From: Desulfoscipio sp. XC116
Lineage (GTDB): Bacteria; Bacillota; Desulfotomaculia; Desulfotomaculales; Desulfallaceae
Direction: 5' to 3'
NCBI RefSeq assembly: GCF_039851975.1
Contig: NZ_CP156660.1
Location: 3,229,035 to 3,293,034, forward strand
Length of the DNA stretch: 64,000 nucleotides
The position numbers were made by a program, and so were the translations under genes. This document shows positions 28,472 through 36,667 of the stretch, piece by piece (the stretch's first letter is position 1; the number at the start of each line of letters is the position of its first letter). The notes under the pieces were generated by a model that saw only the letters and a program-made list of their open reading frames with translations, was not told where the DNA came from and ran no database searches.

Positions 28472-28962
28472 TGTCCTCACCCTTATGGAATAAATTACCT
28501 AAAATAAACGGCACACCCTACCCACCCAGGTCTAATTCACACGGCAATTGGCGTTAAAATCGTTTTTCCATAGCAGAGCATTAGTTTTATATAAATATCG
28601 TTAAGCCAAGCCATAATCACTTATCTTTATATATTGTCAATTGCTGTTTTACTCTTCGTATTTTTAATAATGATTTTTAAAGCAACATTCATGCCAAATT
28701 ACCAAGGTTAAGCAAATAGTGTTATAAGCTCCAAAAAAGAAAGTCCTGAATGGCTATACCTAAGCCGTTTCAAGACTTCCTTACCCTGATAAACCCGGTC
28801 TTTGGGCCTAATATATATTTAACTTTTAAAAAACAACTCTATAATGCTACAACTATGGTTGCAATTTTCATACATTGTATTAATAATACGACTTCCATAA
28901 GTAAAATCATTTCAGAGTTATAGTGATTCCAACTAGAATTAAGTATAGATTTCTATCAATAC

Positions 28963-29040
28963 CTAATTCTGTTTATTCTTATTTAACTTTCTATACAACA
29001 TGGTACGATGGATTCCCAAGCATTTGGCCGCTTCACCTAC
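28963..29040 (-). pseudogene. 3' fragment of a second sigma-54 activator gene
   Basis: The last 26 codons of a Fis-type activator remain in frame: VGEAAKCLGIHRTMLYRK and a short tail to a TAG stop. At DNA level about 50 bases are almost identical to the end of the regulator gene at 19249-19310. Upstream of the fragment the reading frame is lost in AT-rich sequence. The rest of 28481-29076 shows no gene. Confidence 0.8.
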
Positions 29041-29076
29041 TATATATAAATATTTCTATAAACCATAATGCCTTGC

Positions 29077-30243
29077 CTAAATAACCCCTTGCCCTTTTAA
29101 TAACGTCAGATCCTCATCATTCAGCCCCAGTGCCCCATAGAGCTCTGCATTGTGCTCGCCCAAAGCGGGCGGGGACAGCGGTTTTTGGTTCGGCGCACCG
29201 GTAAATACCAGGGGATTGCGCACCTGACGCAGCGTACCTCCGCCCGGATGGGGTACATCAATAATCATCCCCCGCCGACGGGCATACTCACCGTCCAGCA
29301 CCTCTTCCGCAGTATCCACCGGAGTCAGACAACAATCAACTCTTTCAGCGAACTCCATCCACCGGGCTTTAGTGCGGGAAAGAAAAATTTCTTGCACCTC
29401 CCGGTATACGGGATCGTCATCCACAGCCTGGGAAAGGTGCCCCGGAATGAGATCCTCCCGATCCAGGGCGCGACAGAAATTTTGCCAGAACTTGGCCTCC
29501 AGCGCACCCAGCGCCACATAGCAGTTGTCCTTGGTGCGATAGACATTATAACAGGTCAGCGCACCGCACAGCATCATATCTCCCCGGGCCGCGGGTGTCC
29601 CGGTGGCCATAAGATTGGCCAGGTGCATGGACATCATGGAAAACAATCCGTCCGTCATGGATAAATCCAGGTAAGCACCCCGGCCCTCCCGTTTTTTTTG
29701 CCACAGTGCTGATAAAATACCGATTACAGCAAACATGCCGCCGGTGAGGTCCGCCACCTGCACCCCCGGCACCACGGGTTGGGCATTCCTGACCCCGGTG
29801 ATGCCCAGTACACCGCTAACCGACAGGTAGTTGAGGTCATGTCCTGCCCGGTCACGGTAAGGACCGTCCTGGCCATAACCCGATAAGGAACAATACACTA
29901 TTCCGGGGTTAATTTGCCGCACAGCTTCATAATCTAAACCCAGCGTCTTCATCACACCCGGACGAAAGCCCTCAATGACTACATCGGCATCTTTTGCCAA
30001 ACCCCGAAAAATTTCCTTGCCCCGCTCCTTTTTTAAATTTAAGGTAATGCTTTTTTTATTACGGTTAACTGCCAGGAAAAACACACTGACCCCGGCCACC
30101 CGGGGCATAAATTGACGCATGTAATCACCGGCGCCCGGCTCTTCGACTTTAATTATCTCCGCCCCCAGGTCACCCAGCAGCATGGTAGCGTAAGGTCCCG
30201 GCAGCAACCGGGATAAATCCAGCACACGAACTCCTTTAAGCAT
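29077..30243 (-). CDS. CaiB/BaiF family III CoA-transferase or racemase
   Basis: 388 residues, typical family length. It begins LKGVRVLDLSRLLPGPYATMLLGD in two recognisable blocks (VRVLDLSRLLPGP and DLGAEIIKVEEP), with NLKKERGKE near 72 and the catalytic Asp in GHDLNYLSVSG (about 150). It may transfer CoA or, like alpha-methylacyl-CoA racemase, epimerise a 2-methylacyl-CoA. It differs clearly from the 26064-27416 paralogue and is GC-richer. The start ATG 30243 follows AGGTGA. No sigma-54 promoter is seen before it, so it may not belong to the sigma-54 regulon. Confidence 0.88.
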   Translation of the reverse strand: MLKGVRVLDLSRLLPGPYATMLLGDLGAEIIKVEEPGAGDYMRQFMPRVAGVSVFFLAVNRNKKSITLNLKKERGKEIFRGLAKDADVVIEGFRPGVMKTLGLDYEAVRQINPGIVYCSLSGYGQDGPYRDRAGHDLNYLSVSGVLGITGVRNAQPVVPGVQVADLTGGMFAVIGILSALWQKKREGRGAYLDLSMTDGLFSMMSMHLANLMATGTPAARGDMMLCGALTCYNVYRTKDNCYVALGALEAKFWQNFCRALDREDLIPGHLSQAVDDDPVYREVQEIFLSRTKARWMEFAERVDCCLTPVDTAEEVLDGEYARRRGMIIDVPHPGGGTLRQVRNPLVFTGAPNQKPLSPPALGEHNAELYGALGLNDEDLTLLKGQGVI

Positions 30244-30397
30244 ATAATCACCTGCTTATGTAAATTATTTATTTTTTGAATATTAAACAAAGTTTGAACC
30301 CTTCCTGCTCATTTGTTAAATATTATCATAAAAACAAGATAGGCGGTCAACAGACAGGTTATGTTTTCCACCCCTATAGCTCTCTAAAACTTTAGCG

Positions 30398-30438
30398 CTT
30401 CACTTCGGGCCAAGTTGGCCCGAAGTGAAGGGTTTTTA
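30398..30438 (+). terminator. Strong stem-loop with T run, no gene upstream on its strand
   Basis: Perfect 14-bp stem CTTCACTTCGGGCC/GGCCCGAAGTGAAG with a five-base loop then GGGTTTTTAT. The genes on both sides point away from it, so it is either the leftover of a lost gene, the end of a small RNA or a regulatory hairpin. Confidence 0.7.
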
Positions 30439-30512
30439 TATCGTCCTATATAAATGTTTTGAATCTTATCAAATTATTTTCTGCAATTGCCGAAAATTTT
30501 TTCTAAAAAAGA

Positions 30513-30541
30513 TTGATATTCATTTAAGGCAGATGTAGAAT
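30513..30541 (+). promoter_or_regulatory. Promoter of the blaI/M56 pair
   Basis: TTGATA and TAGAAT separated by 17 bases, 38 bases before the blaI start. A BlaI operator would be expected to overlap it, but I see no clean TACANNTGTA dyad. Confidence 0.6.
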
Positions 30542-30578
30542 ACCGTTGTAGGCAATTGTCTTAAAAGGAGTTAATATT

Positions 30579-30956
30579 ATGGGTACAATGAAAAAACTAC
30601 CGGACGCGGAGTTTGACATTATGAAAGTGGTGTGGGCAAATGAGCCGCCTATAACGACCAATATTATTATGCAGCAGCTTGGACATGAAAGGGAATGGAA
30701 AGCGCAGACGATCATTTCCCTTATGTTGCGGCTGGTGGAGCGCGGCTTTATCCGAACTGAAAAAAACGGCAAAGAGCGCACCTATTTCCCGCTTATCAGT
30801 AAAGAGGACTACCTGAAATTTGAAACGGGCGATTTTATGGAGCGTTTTCACGGGAACTCTTTTGCCAGCTTGGTTGCCACGCTATATGACGGAAACAAGT
30901 TAAAAGACAGCGACCTTGACCAACTGGAAAAGTGGCTGAAAGAAAAGAGGGAATGA
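30579..30956 (+). CDS. BlaI/MecI/CopY family repressor
   Basis: 125 residues with an N-terminal winged helix (about 8-75: LPDAEFDIMKVVW, then the recognition helix region WKAQTIISLMLRLVERGFI) and a C-terminal dimer region. Family members repress a divergent or downstream operon until cleaved by a partner M56 protease. The M56 gene follows with the stop and next ATG only one base apart. The target could be this pair itself because no beta-lactamase or other effector gene is adjacent. Confidence 0.9.
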   Translation: MGTMKKLPDAEFDIMKVVWANEPPITTNIIMQQLGHEREWKAQTIISLMLRLVERGFIRTEKNGKERTYFPLISKEDYLKFETGDFMERFHGNSFASLVATLYDGNKLKDSDLDQLEKWLKEKRE

Positions 30957-30957
30957 T

Positions 30958-32643
30958 ATGCAGACATTTCTAACGGCTTTGCTTCAATGCTCTGTTTCTA
31001 TGTCGCTGGTAACGCTTGCGTATATGGCTATACACCCCATTTTATCAAAGCGCTATACCGCAAGGTGGCGTTATATCGTTTGGCTGGTGATTGCGGCAGG
31101 CTGGATGTTCCCCTTTCGCCCCCGGATTGACCTGTCGTTTCTTCCCATGCAAATGCCGGATATGCCTGTAACGCCTGTACAGCCAATTACCAACGCCATA
31201 CCGCCTATGGCCAATGCAGGGGACATTGTGAACGCTCCGGCAACAATCCCCTTATGGTGGGTGCTTGCGGCAATCTGGATTTTAGGTGTTGTAATCGTCG
31301 TATTGTATCATACTCTGCGGCATGGCCGTTTTATGAAGATGGTACGCCGATGGAGTGAGCCTGTAACCGATTTAGAGAGCTTGGGGATCTTGGACAGTTT
31401 AAAGTCGCAAATAGGAATTAAGACACAGGTAGGATTAAACGTGTGCCAGAGCATTACAAGCCCTATGCTCGTTAGCTTATTCCACCCTGCCATTTTACTG
31501 CCGCCTGTTAAAATTGCAGGTGCTGAATTATCCCTTATTCTGAAGCATGAGCTTATTCATTTTAAGCGGCATGACCTTTGCTACAAGGCGCTGATTTTAG
31601 CGGCAACCGCGCTCCATTGGTTTAATCCGGTTGTCTATCTTATGGCAAAAGCAACAGCGGTACAATGTGAAATCTCCTGTGACGCGCTGGTTTTACAGGG
31701 CGCGGATTTTCACCAGCGCAAGCAGTATGGTGAAACCATTATTGGCGTTGTCAGGAACGGGGCGAAGCTCCGAACAGCATTATCAACTAATTTTTATGGA
31801 GGGAAAAAAGACATGAAAAATCGTATTTATTCAATCATGGACACGAAACAAAAGAGGGCTGGCGTTGCAATTTTTTGTATTGTGCTGATAGGGATTTTAA
31901 CCACTGGCGCTACGCTTGCCGCTGCCACAGATAAAGAGCAGGCAAACGGACCTGAAAGCAAAAATGTTACTAATTATGTCGCCATTGCTGAAGAAAATAT
32001 TGTGGAAACACCGGAAAGTAAGGCGGAAGCGTTTGCTGTCTATGGGCAGTGCGGGCTTACCTACAACAAAAACACAGACCAGCTATTTTACAATGAGAAA
32101 TTAGTCCGGTATTTTGAGGATTACTATCCGGTCGGGGATGGCGCCAGCGTAGGAAAAAGCTACTTCAATGAAAATGGCACGATTGATGTTCATGGCGTAA
32201 GAAATTTATCACAATTAACCCTCAATCCCGATGGATCGACTGACCCGAGCGGCAAGCTCATAGGGGTAGAAGCGTATAGTCAAGCGGAGTTTGAGGCAAG
32301 GGATATTGAAGAATTAAAAAATCCGCCAATGCAACCGACGGCGGTAGAAAGTGGCCCTGAATTAACACCGGATGAATTGGCAAAATTGTACTCAATTTAC
32401 GAGCCGTTCGGCGTAACTTATGATAAAAAGCAGGATTGCTTTTACTATAATGGAAAACTGGTTCGACAATTTGTTGATGTATTAGCATCAAACGGAGAAT
32501 CATTTTCAAGCGGAAAGTTTAAAGGAGCTATGCGGCGGATGGGCAGCCCTGATGGGGAAATTGAAATAGAGGCTGTACGAGATTATACGCAACCTGACGC
32601 CAACGGATATGGCGCATTGATTGGAATTGAGGTTGTGGAATAA
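30958..32643 (+). CDS. BlaR1-like M56 zinc protease with duplicated C-terminal sensor region
   Basis: 561 residues. Membrane helices at about 5-25, 35-52 and 100-120 precede the cytoplasmic gluzincin domain with HELIHFKRHD (about 200) and ECISCD-like third ligand region (EISCDALVL, about 240). A further helix lies near 300-320. The remaining 230 residues are outside the membrane. They are not a penicillin-binding domain: two related units can be read, GLTYNKNTDQLFYNEKLVRYF (about 370) and GVTYDKKQDCFYYNGKLVRQF (about 490), each ending in LIGVE or LIGIE. The ligand is unknown. Base and codon use differ from the flanking genes, and recombinase debris follows, suggesting transfer. Confidence 0.88.
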   Translation: MQTFLTALLQCSVSMSLVTLAYMAIHPILSKRYTARWRYIVWLVIAAGWMFPFRPRIDLSFLPMQMPDMPVTPVQPITNAIPPMANAGDIVNAPATIPLWWVLAAIWILGVVIVVLYHTLRHGRFMKMVRRWSEPVTDLESLGILDSLKSQIGIKTQVGLNVCQSITSPMLVSLFHPAILLPPVKIAGAELSLILKHELIHFKRHDLCYKALILAATALHWFNPVVYLMAKATAVQCEISCDALVLQGADFHQRKQYGETIIGVVRNGAKLRTALSTNFYGGKKDMKNRIYSIMDTKQKRAGVAIFCIVLIGILTTGATLAAATDKEQANGPESKNVTNYVAIAEENIVETPESKAEAFAVYGQCGLTYNKNTDQLFYNEKLVRYFEDYYPVGDGASVGKSYFNENGTIDVHGVRNLSQLTLNPDGSTDPSGKLIGVEAYSQAEFEARDIEELKNPPMQPTAVESGPELTPDELAKLYSIYEPFGVTYDKKQDCFYYNGKLVRQFVDVLASNGESFSSGKFKGAMRRMGSPDGEIEIEAVRDYTQPDANGYGALIGIEVVE

Positions 32644-32761
32644 AACGCTGTCTTATTGACAGAATACTTCTCCGCATTAGCACGAGAATAAACCGTTGTT
32701 TCAACGGCGGGATAAGTATATGCGCTAAAGCATAGCCGATTGCAAGCAGCGGTTTTGAAAT

Positions 32762-33010
32762 AAATCAAAGCCGTCATCCAAGGACAGCCGCCCCCGCTTA
32801 AATCCTCCCGAAAAACAGCTTGTGTTCACGAATACCCACCCGGCAATTATCGCCCCGAAAACATGGGATATTATACGGAGTATGCGCCAACACAAGCAAC
32901 GCGCCCCGCGGCTACGGAAATCCCGGCCTATTCTCCGGTGCGGCCTACTATGCCGATTGCGGCGCAAGCCGGAACAGGCGCGGGGCGACCGCCGCCAAAA
33001 GGTATAAATC
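32762..33010 (+). pseudogene. Decayed serine recombinase (resolvase) fragment
   Basis: One frame gives NPPEKQLVFTNTHPAIIAPK followed by TWDIIRSMRQHK, which matches the recombinase domain of large serine recombinases. After a frame change the sequence continues NPGLFSGAAYYADCG, the first half of the zinc-ribbon domain (normally NLFSGLLYCADCG). The 5' catalytic domain and the 3' coiled-coil are absent, so the gene is dead. It directly follows the blaI/M56 pair. Confidence 0.8.
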
Positions 33011-33182
33011 ATCTACAACAATGTGGATGCGTTTAACCGTCTGGCCCTGATGGGCTTAGGAGCCTAAAACAACTGAATATATGGGCCGAGTACCGTACAA
33101 TAACGCCGCCGCCCGCCATGAGTTTATGCTTCTTTTAGAACACTGTCCTAATGCGCAGGGTTAAAAGTTATTGGTACGCTTG
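33011..33182 (+). other. Short coding remnants after the recombinase fragment
   Basis: Two short frames with stops look like gene tails: IIYNNVDAFNRLALMGLGA to a TAA at about 33066, and EYMGRVPYNNAAARHEFMLL continuing to a TAA at about 33163. Neither has a ribosome site or a known family. They probably derive from genes deleted when the recombinase region decayed. Confidence 0.35.
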
Positions 33183-33881
33183 TTATAAGATTACTTCCTG
33201 TCCCGGCTGCAAAGCCTCCACTTGCACCTCGGGGGCTTTTTCCCCGGCCAGTTTGATAAACTCATCAGCATCCTGAACTAAAACAGGGAACGTGGCATAG
33301 TGGATGGGAATAACCTTGTCAGGTTTGAGTAAAGTCAGACTATAAGCGGCCTGCAGCGGATCCATGACAAATACGCTGCCGATAGGCAATAGGGCCAGGT
33401 CGATATGATAAATTTTCCCTAATAGCTCCATACTGGCGAAAATACCTGTGTCACCGGCATGATAAACCGTTTTGCCGTCCTCTAAAACTACTATATAGCC
33501 GACGGCATTACCCGCAGTGCCGGAATGGAAAGCCTGTGTCATAATCACTTTAACACCCGCCGCTTCAACCTGGCCGCCTATATTCATGCCTATACCGTTA
33601 ATAATGTTTTCGGCGCCGACCCCGGCCTTCTGTAAGGCACTTGCCAGTTCCGGCTGGGCAATTACCACGGCACCGGTAGCCCGCACCAGTTCCGGTATAT
33701 CCGTACCCAAGTGATCAAAATGGTCATGGGTCACTAAAATAGCATCTATTTTACCAATATCATCCTTCTTAATCGGACAACAGGGATTACCCGTAATCCA
33801 GGGATCGATTAAAATTACGCGGCCGCCGGCGGTGGTGATCTGACAAGCAGCGTGTCCCAACCATTTTACTTTATGGGGCAT
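33183..33881 (-). CDS. UPF0173 metal-dependent hydrolase (metallo-beta-lactamase fold)
   Basis: 232 residues from ATG 33881; the frame could extend to ATG 33893. It carries KWLGHAACQI, the metal motif THDHFDHLG (about 53), a His in FHSGTAGN (about 120), Asp in YHAGDTGIF (about 145) and a final IPIHYATFP (about 195). This set fits the YtkL/UPF0173 family, whose substrate is unknown. No signal peptide. It stands alone. Confidence 0.88.
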   Translation of the reverse strand: MPHKVKWLGHAACQITTAGGRVILIDPWITGNPCCPIKKDDIGKIDAILVTHDHFDHLGTDIPELVRATGAVVIAQPELASALQKAGVGAENIINGIGMNIGGQVEAAGVKVIMTQAFHSGTAGNAVGYIVVLEDGKTVYHAGDTGIFASMELLGKIYHIDLALLPIGSVFVMDPLQAAYSLTLLKPDKVIPIHYATFPVLVQDADEFIKLAGEKAPEVQVEALQPGQEVIL

Positions 33882-34185
33882 TATCAAGATCATCTCCCTT
33901 AATATTTATTACATTTAGTGTTAACCGAATATTTCTGCTTAAACCGGTATAATCCTGCCGATTAGTTAAATTAATTTACCAAATACAACCATCACCTAAC
34001 ACTTTGCTAATATTACGGCCTTCCTGAATTTCTACATAGTTTTAGAAGGTCGGGGAGCCGATAATCCCGCGGGATATCAAAACGGAAATAAGATAGTATA
34101 ACGCCCTCACAACAACAAGCCGTTGATTAAATATTCAACGGCCTGCTTTACTATCGTATAGACTTTTAATCATATTCCTGCCGCT

Positions 34186-34435
34186 TGCGCGGCGCCACCA
34201 AAGAATGAAAGCATAGTTAGTTAGTTTGTCATTGCTATGCATACAACCTGCAACGCTTGAAGTCCGCCATTGCGAAGAATGCAATTAAAGTCTATCATTG
34301 CTATTAATAAAACCTGTGACGCTTAAAGTCTGTCATTGCGGGAAGCAAAGCGACGAAGCAATCTCCGCTTTGCAATCCGCATTTCTTGGGGGACCCGCTT
34401 CGAAGTCCGGGATTGCTTCGCTCACGCTCGCATTA
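34186..34435 (+). repeat. Dispersed GTCATTGCG repeat array, copy 2
   Basis: Three to four imperfect units contain GTCATTGC with variants AGTCCGCCATTGCGAAG and GTCTGTCATTGCGGGAAGCA. The last unit is complete, with AGCAAAGCGACGAAGCAATC facing an inverted GATTGCTTCG at about 34411. The start (GCCGCTTGCGCGGCGCCACC, then AATGAAAG) aligns with the copy at 15208. The rest of 33894-34185 shows only a GCCGTTGA/TCAACGGC stem at about 34130-34153. Confidence 0.7.
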
Positions 34436-34753
34436 TCCCAACAATGCCTGTAAGCGCATAGCCAGCGACATATCGCCTTCCACTTTTAATTTACCGGTCA
34501 TAAAAGCACTTATAGCGTCCATTTTACCGTCCACCAGATCTTTAAAATCAGCGGCTTCCATAGAAATAGTGATGCTGGGATCATCCGTCACACCCTGATT
34601 GAGCTGGGCAGCGCCATCGGTGAATACAATATTGTAATCCCCGCCCCCGTCACCTGATAGTTTAAACTGATAGGTCGCCGTTACACCGGCCATTTTAGAC
34701 GGATCGGCACTTAGCTTAGCCTGTAAGCCTGTAATGATTTCCTGCAAACTCAT
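34433..34753 (-). CDS. SCP2 sterol-binding domain protein
   Basis: 106 residues from ATG 34753, which has GGGGGA seven bases before it; an ATG six bases further upstream abuts the box. The single domain has the SCP2 pattern: a helix, the TYQFKLSGDGGGDYNIVF strand pair, DPSITISMEAADFKDLVDG (about 65) and the KLKVEGDMSLAMRLQALL end. Such proteins bind lipids or acyl-CoA in a hydrophobic tunnel. It could serve the acyl-CoA cluster, but it is not linked to it. Confidence 0.85.
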   Translation of the reverse strand: MSLQEIITGLQAKLSADPSKMAGVTATYQFKLSGDGGGDYNIVFTDGAAQLNQGVTDDPSITISMEAADFKDLVDGKMDAISAFMTGKLKVEGDMSLAMRLQALLG

Positions 34754-35200
34754 TAACATTCCCCCTCTTAATATATGTGGTCGGCACTGTCACCGATTCC
34801 TCCGGTTACGATAAAACACCTATCAATATTGACAAAACACGGTAGTAACCATAATAAACCCCGTAACCCGAATATTACTTGTTAACGTTGACTTCTCCGA
34901 TGCTATAAACAATAATCACCAAGATGTGAACATACTAAATTTATGTGCCCATTATTTAAATATGATTTATTATAGCGGTATTCTACCAAACCAACATAAA
35001 ATATTTTAGGCAATGGCCTTATTGCGAATGAACAATCATTCATTATTAGATAGCTACTTACCCCGTAAATATGATCTATTTTAGTTTAAGCTAATTTCAG
35101 ACCCATTGTCAATGAATTTAACGTATAGGGGCAGGGCAACTTCTTTTGGAAGGTCCTGGATAAAGCCGTAAGGCCTTGTCCACCAACCCGAGCGCAACAA
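34754..35200. other. Gene-free region between SCP2 and the AAA ATPase gene
   Basis: About 450 AT-rich bases. I find no frame with a ribosome site, no tRNA and no clear terminator. The last 100 bases before 35200 are GC-richer and may be decayed coding sequence downstream of the ATPase gene. Confidence 0.5.
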
Positions 35201-36478
35201 CTACCCAGGTATTCTTAAACTTAGGTTTTCAATCCTTCCCAGCCACTCATTAAAATGAGCACATCGCTCCCTTAGTTTTGGCAAACCAATCTCTTTGGCC
35301 ACCGTCGGACCTATGAGAACCTTATTATCCTTATACTCAGGTATTTCGTTGATTATCCTTTTAGATGGAGCAGTCTCATCCCCCTCGTTTATTAGCTCCG
35401 GAGAATCTAAACTATTTGTCACTAAATCTTGTTCATTCAACCGTGCGAAAACGGATTGGTCGTTTTCTCGATTCACCACCACAATATGTTCGGGTTCAAG
35501 CTGGTCTACCAGAGTAACTGATTGCGTTGATACAATAATTTGTGTCTGGCGCGAGGCACTCTTTAATAAGGCAGCTAAAACTGAGATCGCATAAGGATGC
35601 AGGCCCAGTTCCGGTTCGTCAATAATTATAAGCTCAGGAGGCTGGGGTTGCAGCAATAAAGTAATTAGGGCCATTAGTCTGAGAGTTCCGTCTGACAACT
35701 GGTTTGGGCCAAATATAATATCAGGGTCTACGTCCTGTTCTCTCCAATTTAAAATAATATAATCCGGATTTATAGCATTGGGGACCAAAACAAAATCGCC
35801 AAAAAAAGGGATAACTGATTTCAGAACCGTTACGATTCGTTTATAATGCATTTCATTCTTCTGCCGCATTTGGTACAAAAAAGCCGCTAGATTACCACCG
35901 TCATTCCGCAAGTAGTGATTATCATTGATATAGCCTTGTTTTTTAATCTTTGCATCACTGGAAGTGTCATGAAAATGATACACTCGCCATCTTTGCATAA
36001 TTGATTTTATTACTCTTGCCGTCCTCTGATTAAATTTAGGATTAGCGGTATTTAAAAAGTGTTCCTCGTCCAACAACTTCGATTCGCGATGACCGGCACC
36101 CAGCGAAGTAATAGGGGCCTGCCCTTCTATGCCATTGCGTGAAAAAGAAATTGCCTCGTCGGCAAAAATCAAAGTATCCTGAGCAGCGTTAACAAGACGC
36201 ATGTGATAAACATTTTTACCCGATGGAGTGCTAAAATTAAACGTTGCGACAATCTGAGGGGTTCTTCTAGCGCCATAGTAAAGTATCGCATCAGCGAAAC
36301 CTGATAAGGCTATATACTGCTGGAGGCTGTTACTCAGCAGGTAGTTGAAGAGCTTAAACAAGCTAATCAAATTTGACTTCCCAACACCATTTGCACCTAT
36401 TAACACATTTAAATTACGAAGTTCCAGGTTCATGTCTTTGATTGACTTATACCCGGACAATAGAATTCTATCAAGCAC
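35201..36478 (-). CDS. OLD/RecF-type AAA ATPase, apparently fused to the C-terminus of a DUF4276 protein
   Basis: 425 residues from GTG 36478 (GGGGGTG upstream). Residues 1-345 are an ABC-type ATPase of the AAA_15/AAA_21 group: Walker A GANGVGKSN (about 27), signature LSDGTLRLMAL (about 260), Walker B LIIIDEPELGLHP (about 283) and STQS. The normal family end is missing. From about residue 355 the text SPELINEGDETAPSKRI, then GPTVAKEIGLPKLRERC and HFNEWLGRIENL, reads like the C-terminus of DUF4276, the usual partner encoded downstream. An in-frame deletion joining the two genes would explain this. The two-gene system is related to putative defence modules. DUF4276 assignment is from memory. 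Confidence 0.75.
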   Translation of the reverse strand: MLDRILLSGYKSIKDMNLELRNLNVLIGANGVGKSNLISLFKLFNYLLSNSLQQYIALSGFADAILYYGARRTPQIVATFNFSTPSGKNVYHMRLVNAAQDTLIFADEAISFSRNGIEGQAPITSLGAGHRESKLLDEEHFLNTANPKFNQRTARVIKSIMQRWRVYHFHDTSSDAKIKKQGYINDNHYLRNDGGNLAAFLYQMRQKNEMHYKRIVTVLKSVIPFFGDFVLVPNAINPDYIILNWREQDVDPDIIFGPNQLSDGTLRLMALITLLLQPQPPELIIIDEPELGLHPYAISVLAALLKSASRQTQIIVSTQSVTLVDQLEPEHIVVVNRENDQSVFARLNEQDLVTNSLDSPELINEGDETAPSKRIINEIPEYKDNKVLIGPTVAKEIGLPKLRERCAHFNEWLGRIENLSLRIPG

Positions 36479-36667
36479 TAATTTTCACCCCCATAAGCCT
36501 AATAATTCTACCAGAAAAGAGGATGTGTTATTCACGTACCTCATTCTATAATGCTGGAGTAAATGAATCCGTCCCTGGTAAGGTGTAGTAGTTTTTTAAC
36601 ATCATACTACCATATTTTTTCCTATTATCATATATAAGCGTTGCTTCACTGAGTCCGTTCCATGTTA

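Noticed and set aside
30579-32643. Beta-lactam resistance operon
   Set aside because: BlaI and an M56 protein are present, but there is no beta-lactamase or PBP gene and the sensor tail is not penicillin-binding.
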